DNA of 51,776 nt from Candidatus Heimdallarchaeota archaeon (GTDB lineage Archaea > Asgardarchaeota > Heimdallarchaeia > Hodarchaeales > Hodarchaeaceae): contig DXJL01000199.1 of the NCBI GenBank assembly GCA_019057635.1, positions 1 through 51,776 of the forward strand, given 5' to 3'. Positions within the stretch are counted from its first letter, which is position 1, and each line of letters begins with the position of its first letter. The translations under genes and the position numbers were made by a program. The notes under the pieces are model-generated. The model saw nothing but the letters and a program-made list of their open reading frames with translations, was not told where the DNA came from and ran no database searches. Positions 41,315 through 49,721 of the stretch are shown here, piece after piece.

Positions 41315-41953
41315 ATGAGTCTCGATGAACAATTGAAATCTTTAGAACTTCAAAAGAATTACAGTGAGATGATTAACGAACTTCGGATAAATGAAAGCGC
41401 TATGACTCTATGGTACGCTAAGCTAAGCTCACTTATGGCCGAAGAACGTCCACAAATAGCTGGAATGTTACAATCGTTAGAAGAAATCTCACAGACAATA
41501 ACAACTCTTCTTAGAAAATGTACAATGTTCATGGATGAACATTTCTCACCAGTTCCAGTTGAGATTGAAGCATCAACTACCATTAGTGCCCCTACCCCTG
41601 ATTTATCAAATCGAGAACGCGATGATGTTTTTTCACTTGGCTCATTACGTACCCTAGCTCAGACTTTGCCTCAGAAGGAAATAGATAGGGAAAAAGTACA
41701 ATCAGTTAAATTTTGGTATATTACTGGTGGTGGGAAAAGCGAAGCATTAGACCTTACATTTTCAGGAAAAGATTATTTTACTAATGTTTTAATATCAGTT
41801 CTCACTCAAATCGAGGGAATAACAGACAATGAAGAGTTTTCTGTGTCTCCATTAGGTTTCAATCCTTTACTTCTTCCTCAGTTTGAAAGCTCATTAGATC
41901 AAATTCTTACTTCATATGCGAATGAATTTACACTCATTAAATTTTATCCTTAA
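41315..41953 (+). CDS. Hypothetical protein with N-terminal coiled coil
   Basis: The 212-residue protein begins at ATG 41315 with a long helical segment (residues 1-75; MSLDEQLKSLELQKNYSEMI, then GMLQSLEEISQTITTLLRKC), predicted as coiled coil. A Pro/Ser/Thr-rich linker follows (about 80-115). The final part is mixed: VKFWYITGGGKSEALDLTFS and TNVLISVLTQIEGITDNEEF. There is no membrane helix and no known motif. It is divergent from the histidine kinase gene, 152 bases away, but a functional link is not shown. Confidence 0.55.
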   Translation: MSLDEQLKSLELQKNYSEMINELRINESAMTLWYAKLSSLMAEERPQIAGMLQSLEEISQTITTLLRKCTMFMDEHFSPVPVEIEASTTISAPTPDLSNRERDDVFSLGSLRTLAQTLPQKEIDREKVQSVKFWYITGGGKSEALDLTFSGKDYFTNVLISVLTQIEGITDNEEFSVSPLGFNPLLLPQFESSLDQILTSYANEFTLIKFYP

Positions 41954-42102
41954 AGGAATTCCAAAAGTCCAATATTTAGCTGGAAATGATTCTAATTCTA
42001 GTATAAAGTATAGAACACGGTAATCACTCGTTTTAATAAGAAAGTTCACATTCGATTAACTTTTTATTTCAGTAGAGAACGCATTCTGTTGAGAGTCTGT
42101 TA

Positions 42103-42903
42103 ATGGATCTAACCCCAGTTGTCAATGGTTTGATACTAGCAACTTTAGCCGGATTATCAACAACAATAGGTGCTCTTGGGATCTATTTCATAAAACAGGA
42201 AAGTAGATTCATAAGTATAGCCATGGGATTCTCTGCTGGAGTAATGATAGGGATATCTATGCTAGAATTATTACCATCAGCTCTTTTTGAAATTGGATTA
42301 TTCAAAGCAGGTAGCTCATTTATTCTAGGTCTGTTTGCTGTATCGATCCTTGACATTTTGGTTCCGCATGACTATATGCACGAACATTCCTGTAATAGTG
42401 AAGAGTCTCCTAGGCTTAATGGAACAAAAAATAACTTAGGACGAACAGGACGACTTGTGGCTATAGGTATTGCAATTCATAACTTACCAGAAGGATTCAT
42501 TACCCTTTCTGGAGCTTTGCATTCAACAGAGCTAGGAATATTATTAGCAGTCGCGATTACAATGCATAATATACCAGAGGGGTTATCTGTAGCCGTACCT
42601 ATCTATGCATCAACAAATGACAAACGAGAAGCTTTCAAAATATCTTTTTTATCTGGTTTAGCAGAACCTTTAGGTGCAATTATAGCTACTGTTGTATTAT
42701 TAACTTTCGGATTGACAACAGATGAGTTTATTCAAATTGCATTAGCCTTTGTCTCAGGAATTATGTTATTTATATCTTTAGACGAACTACTTCCATCCGC
42801 TAGGGAAACTTGTAAGGAAAATGGAGGTGATTCGCATATAGTTACGCTTGGGATTATTGCAGGGGTTACGGTTATATTCTTGACTTTGGTAGCATTGACT
42901 TAA
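42103..42903 (+). CDS. ZIP-family zinc/metal transporter
   Basis: The 266-residue membrane protein has about eight hydrophobic segments and the ZIP family metal-binding helices. AIGIAIHNLPEGFITLSG and AITMHNIPEGLSVAVPIYA are the paired helix IV/V motifs (HN.PEG twice), and LAFVSGIMLFISLDELLPSA lies near the end. A His-rich loop, PHDYMHEHSCNSEE (about 88-101), between helices III and IV probably binds metal. It imports zinc or related divalent metals. It resembles GufA-type bacterial/archaeal ZIPs. It starts at ATG 42103 and is monocistronic. Confidence 0.92.
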   Translation: MDLTPVVNGLILATLAGLSTTIGALGIYFIKQESRFISIAMGFSAGVMIGISMLELLPSALFEIGLFKAGSSFILGLFAVSILDILVPHDYMHEHSCNSEESPRLNGTKNNLGRTGRLVAIGIAIHNLPEGFITLSGALHSTELGILLAVAITMHNIPEGLSVAVPIYASTNDKREAFKISFLSGLAEPLGAIIATVVLLTFGLTTDEFIQIALAFVSGIMLFISLDELLPSARETCKENGGDSHIVTLGIIAGVTVIFLTLVALT

Positions 42904-43009
42904 TGCGTACCTTACTTTTCATTTAGCTTCATACTAAGCCACAATAAATAATAAATAGACAAAATTAGATAGAGGTTAAATAGCAAAATTATCTGTGAGT
43001 CATTAACCA

Positions 43010-43516
43010 GTGAAAGATCTTCAGACAATCTTGAGAGAAATCATGAGAGAGGGGAAAAAAAGCCCTGGAGAATGGAAAAGTATAGCTGCTCCTACACGTG
43101 GTAATACAGGTTCAGATTTGCTTTTGTTCCATCCAATATCGGGACCAATTTATCAGATTCGTGCATATGAAAAGAATCCTTACCAAATGCAAGGAATAGG
43201 TACACGAATCTCACGTTCAATTGATGAAGATTTTTTAAGACTCATTGATAAACGAAAACAATCAGGAGATCTAGGGATTCTAGATTTAAACTTTAAATTA
43301 CTTCAAAGGTCGATGAAAGAAGGGGGGAACATTGATAAAATCCTATTTAATGCCCTAACTGGCCAAAAAAATCAAGGGATTGATTATCTTAATCTCGGGA
43401 ACTCTTTTACTCGCCCTCAGAACCCCCTTCCACTTTTAACCGATGAGCAAAAACGATTAGACAAAGAATTTAAGCGTCTAGTAAAAAGAGATGGAAAAGA
43501 TTCGATGTTTGGTTAA
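43010..43516 (+). CDS. Hypothetical protein
   Basis: This 168-residue protein starts with GTG 43010. Its middle reads LLLFHPISGPIYQIRAYEKN with a following GIGTRISRSIDEDFLRLIDK; the C-terminal third is basic and likely flexible (SFTRPQNPLPLLTDEQKRL). I do not recognise a family. The composition, mixed secondary structure and position 60 bases before the nucleotidyltransferase gene on the same strand support a real gene, possibly co-transcribed with it. Confidence 0.5.
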   Translation: MKDLQTILREIMREGKKSPGEWKSIAAPTRGNTGSDLLLFHPISGPIYQIRAYEKNPYQMQGIGTRISRSIDEDFLRLIDKRKQSGDLGILDLNFKLLQRSMKEGGNIDKILFNALTGQKNQGIDYLNLGNSFTRPQNPLPLLTDEQKRLDKEFKRLVKRDGKDSMFG

Positions 43517-43578
43517 AACTTTTTTCCAAAAGACTTTCAAATAAAATGAGGGCAATGACCCAATCAGTGATTTAAGAC

Positions 43579-44376
43579 ATGTCGGACTCTGAATATTTCA
43601 ATCTTCTTTCTGATTTTACAACTGCGGTCGAATCTGAACTATTAGCCTATGTACGTGGGTTGATTTTATATGGATCGTTTCAAAAAGAGCAAGATAAAGG
43701 ACCAGGATGGATTATTCCCGGAACTTCCGACTTAGATTTAATTTTGATCATCGACGTCGATGATATCAATCCTAAGAAACCCCCTAGGCGTTTTGCAAAA
43801 ATTGCTGAAACATTGTCAGTTTTTTTTGTCCACCCAGTATATGCACCAGTATTAGATTTAAGAATTCTTGAATATCATGATCTACCTGCCAAGCTTGGAA
43901 TGGCTTTTTCTCCAGTTCATGCAGAATCCGCTTCCCGTTATGGAGAAGTTCTTCTTGGGAATAATGTTCTCGAAAATTTCACTTTCTCAGAAAAACAGTT
44001 GAGTCGTTGTACTAAAATTGCTATAAATCAAGCTTATGAGTCGATAAAAAGTGACTACTTACAACGAGTAGTGATTGGTGAGCAACCTTTAACTTATGAA
44101 TTTGCTGATCTTATACTCGATATAGCACATTCTACATTAGCATTCAAAGGAAATTTGAATTTTGTACGTTCCGAAGTTCCAGAAGAATTTGACAAGTTGC
44201 TCGGAGACGATTTGGGAGCCACTAGTGTTGATATAGTTTATGAAGCGAAGAAATATCGGATGGGTTCTCAGAAGATGCGCCGCTCAGATTTTATTCGAGG
44301 GTGTATGGAAGTCTCTCAAAAAGTAATGAAATATATTCGAGACCCATTTACATTTGAAGAAAGTAAAAAAGCTTAA
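43579..44376 (+). CDS. Nucleotidyltransferase-fold protein
   Basis: This 265-residue protein contains the minimal nucleotidyltransferase core: AYVRGLILYGSFQKEQDKG followed by IIPGTSDLDLILIIDVDD, giving GS-x(n)-SDLDL with the two catalytic Asp, and the third acidic position in VLDLRILEYHD. The C-terminal 120 residues are helical. Such MNT-type proteins add nucleotides to proteins or small molecules; the substrate is not known. The gene starts at ATG 43579. No HEPN toxin gene lies next to it, so it is not an obvious MNT-HEPN pair. Confidence 0.78.
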   Translation: MSDSEYFNLLSDFTTAVESELLAYVRGLILYGSFQKEQDKGPGWIIPGTSDLDLILIIDVDDINPKKPPRRFAKIAETLSVFFVHPVYAPVLDLRILEYHDLPAKLGMAFSPVHAESASRYGEVLLGNNVLENFTFSEKQLSRCTKIAINQAYESIKSDYLQRVVIGEQPLTYEFADLILDIAHSTLAFKGNLNFVRSEVPEEFDKLLGDDLGATSVDIVYEAKKYRMGSQKMRRSDFIRGCMEVSQKVMKYIRDPFTFEESKKA

Positions 44377-44472
44377 ATAAACAAAATAGTCTGTAAGTTC
44401 TGAAACCTCTTTGAAAATTAAATCTAAGGATTTTTCTATTATTTTTTTTATATACCAGTATTATCCTGAGAA

Positions 44473-44631
44473 ATGCCAATGAACCTCAAATTAATGACAT
44501 TTGCTTCAATTTTTTCTGGTTTATTAGTACTAACAGCATTGATTGTCGTATTCTTTATTCTACAAGCGAGTTCATCTTATCATGATTTTCCTTTTAACGC
44601 TTCAGGAGGAACTTTAATTGAAATTAAATGA
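44473..44631 (+). CDS. 52-residue membrane protein leading the ECF transporter operon
   Basis: A short frame from ATG 44473 to TGA 44629-44631 encodes 52 residues: a brief N-terminus MPMNLKLMTFASIFSG, one strongly hydrophobic helix LLVLTALIVVFFILQ, and an extracellular-looking tail SSYHDFPFNASGG. It overlaps the start of the ECF S-component gene by 14 bases, and the Shine-Dalgarno of that gene is inside it, so translation is coupled. Position and size recall small accessory membrane proteins of ECF/CbiMN-type systems (CbiN), but I see no sequence match. It was missing from simple ORF calls because of its length. Confidence 0.6.
   Translation: MPMNLKLMTFASIFSGLLVLTALIVVFFILQASSSYHDFPFNASGGTLIEIK
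44604..44610 (+). promoter_or_regulatory. Strong Shine-Dalgarno deciding the ECF-S start
   Basis: AGGAGGA at 44604-44610 is the best Shine-Dalgarno sequence noticed in the window. It lies seven bases before TTG 44618, which fixes that codon as the start of the S-component and places the signal inside the upstream 52-residue gene. Confidence 0.7.
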
Positions 44632-45757
44632 TGATACAAATAGGCCCGATACCATTCCCGATCGAAATGGTGAGTCACCTGCTCATATTCCGTGGATTAG
44701 ACCTGAATTGGTAAAACGACGGAGAAAGAATCCTTATTTTCAAACAAGTGATTTAGTAATTATTGCATTATTTAGTAGCTTAGGTGGAATTTTTAGTACT
44801 TTTATTGGATATTTAGCTAATTTATTAAACAGTATATTGGGAATCCCATTCGGAGGAGGTCAAGTTTTAGCTGGTCTTCATATCTTCTGGCTTGTATTCA
44901 TTTTTCTCCTCACAGATAAGAAGGTGGGTGTAGCATTTTCTGCTGGAGTCTTAAAAGGCTTTGTAGAATTTTTTACAGGTAATGCACACGGATTACTAGT
45001 TATTCTCCTCTCTTCAAGTCAAGGTTTAATCTTTGAATTGATTTTAATCTTATTTCTAGGGACGAAAAGAAGGAGTATCATTGCAATAGCTGCTGGATTT
45101 GCTGGGTTATCGAATGTTCTTTTACAACAATTGTTATTTTTCAATTCTCAGATACCAATTACTTTCATTGCCTTGATAGGACTAATAAGCTTCGTTTCAG
45201 GAATTACATTAGGAGGATTATTCCCTCTTTCAGTGTTTTATATTTTTAATAGATCACCGATTTTACAGTGGAGAAAACCGCTATCCTCATCTACCAGATA
45301 TCTAAGGAAAATTCAAGCTATTCGAATCAGCATAATTGTGATATTACTTTTTGCAGAAGTCTCTGTCATTGTTTTCTTGATGTCCCAGAATAAGTATTCT
45401 ATAGAAATTACGGGGGAAGTATATAATCCTTATACATTCTACGTGGGTGACTTTCCTAAAATCACTATTGAAGCTGAGTTAATTGGTGATGTAACTTATG
45501 TGCCTCCAAAGAACTACACTGGTGTACCACTGTACCTTGCAATCGAAAAAGCACAGCCAAGACTTCAAATCTATTATATACAGCTGAGAGCTACTGATGG
45601 CTATTCTGTAAGGTTTAATTCAACTGAAGTAGATAAAAATGATAATATTATTATTGCCTCAGAGGATGGCAGATTAAGAATCGTTGCTGGTCACTATCAC
45701 GGGAGTTACTGGATAAAAAATATTGCCTCTATTGAATTAACTGCTTTAGTTTCATAA
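44618..45757 (+). CDS. ECF transporter S component (YkoE-like) with C-terminal extracellular domain
   Basis: The 379-residue protein starts at TTG 44618. Residues about 40-225 hold six hydrophobic segments and YkoE-like features: IFSTFIGYLANLLNSILGIPFG, seen here as IGYLANLLNSILG, then KGFVEFFTGNAHGLLVIL and SSQGLIFELILILFLGTKR. A further helix (ISIIVILLFAEVSVIVFLM) leads to an extracellular domain of about 120 residues: ITGEVYNPYTFYVGDFPK, NYTGVPLYLAIEKAQPRL, RIVAGHYHGSYWIKNIASI. That resembles the fold of molybdopterin-oxidoreductase-like (sulfite oxidase) domains without their cofactor ligands. YkoE systems carry thiamine precursors, so a vitamin substrate is likely. The ABC and T genes follow. 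Confidence 0.78.
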   Translation: MKLNDDTNRPDTIPDRNGESPAHIPWIRPELVKRRRKNPYFQTSDLVIIALFSSLGGIFSTFIGYLANLLNSILGIPFGGGQVLAGLHIFWLVFIFLLTDKKVGVAFSAGVLKGFVEFFTGNAHGLLVILLSSSQGLIFELILILFLGTKRRSIIAIAAGFAGLSNVLLQQLLFFNSQIPITFIALIGLISFVSGITLGGLFPLSVFYIFNRSPILQWRKPLSSSTRYLRKIQAIRISIIVILLFAEVSVIVFLMSQNKYSIEITGEVYNPYTFYVGDFPKITIEAELIGDVTYVPPKNYTGVPLYLAIEKAQPRLQIYYIQLRATDGYSVRFNSTEVDKNDNIIIASEDGRLRIVAGHYHGSYWIKNIASIELTALVS

Positions 45758-45835
45758 TCAACCATAAAATCCTTATAGTTCTGAAATAGGAAAAGAAATT
45801 TGATTAAACGTTGGTATGAATAATTTCGACTAACA

Positions 45836-47332
45836 GTGGATTCTAATCAGATAATCATCCAATTGAAAGATGTAAACTTTCAATATTCTGATTCTCAACC
45901 CAGTGTTATTTCAAATTTTTGTTTAAAGATTCAAAAGGGAGAATTTATCGTAATTACTGGAAAGAGTGGTAGTGGAAAATCAACACTGGCATTAATATTA
46001 AGTGGATTTATTCCGCATCTAGTTGGGGGAAAATTCGAAGGTGAAGTTTCCTATCAAGGTATAGAAACCCAGACATTAACTTTAGGTGAAATTAGTCAAC
46101 TAGTTGGATTAGTACATCAAGATCCAGAAAACCAAATTGTAACCTCAAACGTTTTGGAAGAACTTGCTTTCGGGCCAGAAAACTTAAACCTCTCCAAGAA
46201 AGAAATTACTAAACGAATAAAGTTTTGCTTATCAGCAACGAATTTACATGAATTCATTTCCAGGTCAACCGATGAACTTTCGGGAGGAGAAAAGCAAAGA
46301 GTGGCCCTTGCCTCTTTACTTGCAATGGGAGGATCTGTGTTAATTCTAGATGAACCAACATCCTATCTAGATTTGGTAAATAGGACACAAGTACTGAAAA
46401 CACTTCAGAGCTTAAACTTGTTACAAGAAATGACAATAATTGTTATAGATCATCAACCAGAAATTTATAAGGATCTATTAACAAGACTAATCGAACTTGA
46501 TGAAGGTAGGATTAGTGGAGATTATATTGAGGATGAGATCGATTTTTTTCCATACCAAGTTCCATTAGAATCTCTAGAAAGTATCCGAGACCTTTCCGCT
46601 ATCAATCCAATGACGAGTGTTATTAAAACAAAGAACTATAGTGTTTTTATTAAAAAAAAAAGGATTTTATCCAATATATCTTTGAACCTCTATTCTGGTC
46701 TAATTTATGGGATAATTGGTCGGAATGGATCAGGAAAAACTACATTTGCTAACTCTCTTTTGAATTTACTTATAACAAAAGGAGATGTATCAATTTTAGG
46801 CGAAAATTCAACAAAAATCCCGACATATAAGTTAGCAAAGGATTGTGGATTGATCTTTCAAAATCCCAATCATCAAATTTTTGAACAAACTGTAGAGAAA
46901 GAATTACTTTTCGCACCTCTAAACCTGAATTTAGATTCTCAAATTACTGCTGCAAAAGTAAATCAACTTCTATGTGATTCATCATTACAACAATACACAA
47001 ATTATCCTCCATTCGGTTTATCATTTGGTGAAAAACGAAGATTGACGGTTATTTCCGTAGATGTTTATACACCATCAATATTGATTTTGGATGAACCCTT
47101 TATCGGTCAGGATCGCTATAATTTTGAATTTATATTGAAAATCTTAGAGAAGAGAAAAAAGAATGGATTAATATCAATTATTATCTCTCATCGAAAAGAA
47201 TTATTTAATTTGGTTGATAAGTTCATAGTTTTCGATGAGGGGCGTCTAATAGCAGAAGGAAGTCCAGAGGATCTTGTACCATTACTCAAGAACAAGCTAT
47301 TATATCCAATATCACCTGAGGTTTTGTGTTGA
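45836..47332 (+). CDS. ECF transporter energizing ATPase, two ABC domains in one chain
   Basis: The 498-residue protein contains two complete ABC ATPase domains. The first has Walker A GKSGSGKST (42-50), Q-loop VHQDPENQ, signature LSGGEKQR, Walker B VLILDEPTSYLD and the switch His in VIDHQPE. The second has Walker A GRNGSGKTT (about 296-304), Q-loop FQNPNHQ, signature LSFGEKRR and Walker B ILILDEPFIGQD. It matches a fused EcfA/EcfA' pair as in YkoD. It starts at GTG 45836 and overlaps the T-component start by seven bases. It powers uptake by the S component upstream. Confidence 0.9.
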   Translation: MDSNQIIIQLKDVNFQYSDSQPSVISNFCLKIQKGEFIVITGKSGSGKSTLALILSGFIPHLVGGKFEGEVSYQGIETQTLTLGEISQLVGLVHQDPENQIVTSNVLEELAFGPENLNLSKKEITKRIKFCLSATNLHEFISRSTDELSGGEKQRVALASLLAMGGSVLILDEPTSYLDLVNRTQVLKTLQSLNLLQEMTIIVIDHQPEIYKDLLTRLIELDEGRISGDYIEDEIDFFPYQVPLESLESIRDLSAINPMTSVIKTKNYSVFIKKKRILSNISLNLYSGLIYGIIGRNGSGKTTFANSLLNLLITKGDVSILGENSTKIPTYKLAKDCGLIFQNPNHQIFEQTVEKELLFAPLNLNLDSQITAAKVNQLLCDSSLQQYTNYPPFGLSFGEKRRLTVISVDVYTPSILILDEPFIGQDRYNFEFILKILEKRKKNGLISIIISHRKELFNLVDKFIVFDEGRLIAEGSPEDLVPLLKNKLLYPISPEVLC

Positions 47333-48126
47333 AAGATAATTACATCTCTGAAAATTTGGATTGGCCCTCTTTTACAACCCCAACTAGAACTATGAATCCA
47401 GTAATAAAATTTCTAGCAATTATATTAATAGCAATTTACTATTTTATAATTACTGATTTAATTAGAATGTATTCTCTGATTTTTATTGTTCTAATTTACT
47501 ATAATTTCAAATCATTCCCATTTCAAGTGTCAAAACCTAAATATAGGTTTTTGATAATATTTTCCCTTTTGATCTTCTTAGTTCAGGCATTTGCAAACAA
47601 CCAGGGTAAATTAGTATTTTATCTAATTCCAAGGATAATTGAGGTAGGACCTTTCATTCCTATCCATGAAAACGGGTTATTTCTTGGTTTGTTACTTGTG
47701 GGGCGGTTTTGGGGGGTAATAACAATATCATGGGTATTTATTGACTCGACTAATCCATTTGACTTTGCACAGTCACTAACTCAATTAAAAGTCCCATATC
47801 GGCTCGCTTACTCTCTTAGCCTTGCTCTACGTTTTACACCAGTGTTAAACAATGAAATAATGACTATTCGAAATGCTCAACAAACTCGTGGATTAAATAC
47901 CAACCCAAATTCGCTAAAAGGTACGTTCAACCTGTTAAAATTTACTTTATTTCCTATAATAAGTTCAACATTAAGTAGGATCAAAGATATCACATTAAGT
48001 ATGGAAGGAAGAGCATTCGGGTTATATATTGATCGGACCCCTCTAAAAGAGATACCTTTTCGAATTTCTGACATGATGAAATACCTACTGTTGATTATGG
48101 TACTTTGGTTACTTATGATTGTCTAG
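47326..48126 (+). CDS. ECF transporter T component (EcfT)
   Basis: The 266-residue protein begins at GTG 47326, overlapping the ATPase stop. It has five or six hydrophobic segments and the family coupling motifs: the A-R-G type helix in IMTIRNAQQTRGLNT, and near the end the second motif LSMEGRAFGLYIDRTPL, which binds the ATPases. A preceding conserved segment is RFTPVLNNEI. It links the two ATPase domains to the YkoE-like S component. Its identity is supported by position in the S-A-T order and by both coupling motifs. Confidence 0.88.
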   Translation: MLKDNYISENLDWPSFTTPTRTMNPVIKFLAIILIAIYYFIITDLIRMYSLIFIVLIYYNFKSFPFQVSKPKYRFLIIFSLLIFLVQAFANNQGKLVFYLIPRIIEVGPFIPIHENGLFLGLLLVGRFWGVITISWVFIDSTNPFDFAQSLTQLKVPYRLAYSLSLALRFTPVLNNEIMTIRNAQQTRGLNTNPNSLKGTFNLLKFTLFPIISSTLSRIKDITLSMEGRAFGLYIDRTPLKEIPFRISDMMKYLLLIMVLWLLMIV

Positions 48127-48209
48127 GTAGCATACAGAAATAAATTACTTAAATTAATCAGTTTTGTAGTATTAAATAATCAATTTCTTCTATTTTATGC
48201 AAAGAATAG

Positions 48210-48938
48210 GTGAGAGCAATTCAATCACATGGAAAAGACCACCCATCTTCTGATAAACCTTTGATAAAGTGTAGAATAGTTTTGATAGATATTGATAAGC
48301 TCCATGGACATGAACAAGTAGTTGAATCTCAAGTAAATTATTTAAAGACAAATTTACAGCAGTTAGGATATTTTTTTCGACCAATATTAGTTGTGAAAAA
48401 ACATAATGTAGTGTTAGACGGCCATCACCGAATTCAGGCCCTTTTAGAATTAGGAGGAGTAAGAATTCCTTGCATAGAAATTCCTTATCTGAAAAATGAG
48501 GATATAACACTAGCAACATGGTTCCCTATATATACTGGACAATCAGGTAAATTTCCTGGAGAATTGAATAAGCTAAAAATTGAATTTAAACCAGTTACAT
48601 CATTAGATTCTCAATTCTTTTCAAATCCAGATCATGGATTCACTTTATTTGCGAAAAATGGGCAATGGCTATTGAAGGGGAGTCAAAAATCGCTCTATAA
48701 TTTATTTCTTGAATATTATAACACAGAAAAATTCGAGTATGTCAAAACGACCAGTTATGCTATTAATTCAGTGAATAATGGCTATTCTTCCTTTACCTTA
48801 TTACGCAAAACATTAACTAAGCAAGATGTATTAAAGACTGCAGTCTCAGGAAAGGTTTTTGCACCAAAAACTACAAGGCATATACTTTCTTTTCGTTATC
48901 AAGATATTAAAGTACCCCTTGAGAATTTGTTTAATTAA
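48210..48938 (+). CDS. SerK-type ADP-dependent free serine kinase
   Basis: The 242-residue ParB/sulfiredoxin-like protein has the SerK layout. IVLIDIDKLHGHEQVVE (residues about 21-37) has the HE pair equivalent to the catalytic Glu of Thermococcus SerK. ILVVKKHNVVLDGHHRIQAL gives the nucleotide-binding GHHR motif, and the C-terminal SGKVFAPKTTRHILSFRY matches the family's PPKTTRH-like ending. It phosphorylates free L-serine, using ADP in Thermococcus, for cysteine or other phosphoserine-dependent pathways. The start is GTG 48210; a later TTG near 48261 is an alternative. It is 19 bases before thyX and probably co-transcribed. Confidence 0.68.
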   Translation: MRAIQSHGKDHPSSDKPLIKCRIVLIDIDKLHGHEQVVESQVNYLKTNLQQLGYFFRPILVVKKHNVVLDGHHRIQALLELGGVRIPCIEIPYLKNEDITLATWFPIYTGQSGKFPGELNKLKIEFKPVTSLDSQFFSNPDHGFTLFAKNGQWLLKGSQKSLYNLFLEYYNTEKFEYVKTTSYAINSVNNGYSSFTLLRKTLTKQDVLKTAVSGKVFAPKTTRHILSFRYQDIKVPLENLFN

Positions 48939-48957
48939 GAACTGATGGTGTGAGCAA

Positions 48958-49548
48958 TTGGATTTAGAACTTATACAAGTTACGGGAACGAAGGGAATAA
49001 TCGAGGGAATGAAAACCTCTCGTCGTAAGAGTGAAATCGAAAATATTTCTCAAAAAGTGTTTAGCTGGGGACATTGGTCTGTACTCGAACATAGTTCGAT
49101 CACGGTAAAAATTTCGGATATTAGTAGAGCATGCACACATCAGCTTGTGAGACACAGGGTTGGAAACTCGTATACTCAAGAATCACAAAGATATTTTGAT
49201 CCTCTCACCGATCCTGATTGGTATGTTATTCCTCCAAGAATTAAAGAGAACAACGTTCTGTTAGAAAAGTATAGGAAAGCTAGAAAGGAGGAGGCTAATG
49301 AGTACAGGTTGTATCGAGAGAATGGAATACCCAAGGAGGATGCGCGTTTCTGTTTACCCAATGCCTGTAAAACAGTCGTTACATGGACTTTCAATATGAG
49401 TAGCTTAATCTGGTTTCTGGAAATGCGAAAAACTAAGGCCGCTCAATGGGAAATCAGGATACTTGCAGAAAAAATTTACAATCTTGTAATGAGCTTACCA
49501 GAATGGGCTGAGTTCCTACAAAATTGGAAACCTGGGCAAAGAAGATAA
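48958..49548 (+). CDS. thyX: FAD-dependent thymidylate synthase ThyX
   Basis: This 196-residue enzyme has the ThyX motif RHRVGNSYTQESQRYF (residues 65-80), with eight residues between RHR and Ser where the common form has seven. Other conserved parts are SWGHWSVLEHSSITVKISDIS (36-56), SRACTHQLVRHR and TWTFNMSSLIWFLEMR with KAAQWEIRILAEKI. It makes dTMP from dUMP using methylene-tetrahydrofolate, NADPH and FAD. It begins with TTG 48958 following GGTGTGA. It is slightly shorter than many ThyX (about 210-250). The serK-like gene lies just upstream. Confidence 0.92.
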   Translation: MDLELIQVTGTKGIIEGMKTSRRKSEIENISQKVFSWGHWSVLEHSSITVKISDISRACTHQLVRHRVGNSYTQESQRYFDPLTDPDWYVIPPRIKENNVLLEKYRKARKEEANEYRLYRENGIPKEDARFCLPNACKTVVTWTFNMSSLIWFLEMRKTKAAQWEIRILAEKIYNLVMSLPEWAEFLQNWKPGQRR

Positions 49549-49549
49549 T

Positions 49550-49565
49550 CCTATAGGGTTTTTTT
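49550..49565 (+). terminator. Palindrome plus T-run after thyX
   Basis: CCTATAGG (49550-49557) is a perfect palindrome followed by seven T residues (49559-49565), immediately after the thyX stop. The T-run is the effective archaeal signal; the short palindrome may or may not form a stem. Confidence 0.5.
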
Positions 49566-49721
49566 AGAAAATTCGACCTTTTTCGTCGTGAATACGAATC
49601 ACAAATGAATCATGAAAATAGAATCCTAAAATCGGGAATATGTAAATTAAGCTACAATTAAAAGCAACAAAATTCTCAATTTGATTGCATTCCTACTTCT
49701 AAAAAAAAGAGGATTGGTGCT

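Noticed and set aside
43010..44376. MNT-HEPN toxin-antitoxin pair
   Set aside because: The nucleotidyltransferase is longer than minimal MNT antitoxins and the neighbouring 168-residue protein lacks the RxxxxH motif of HEPN toxins.
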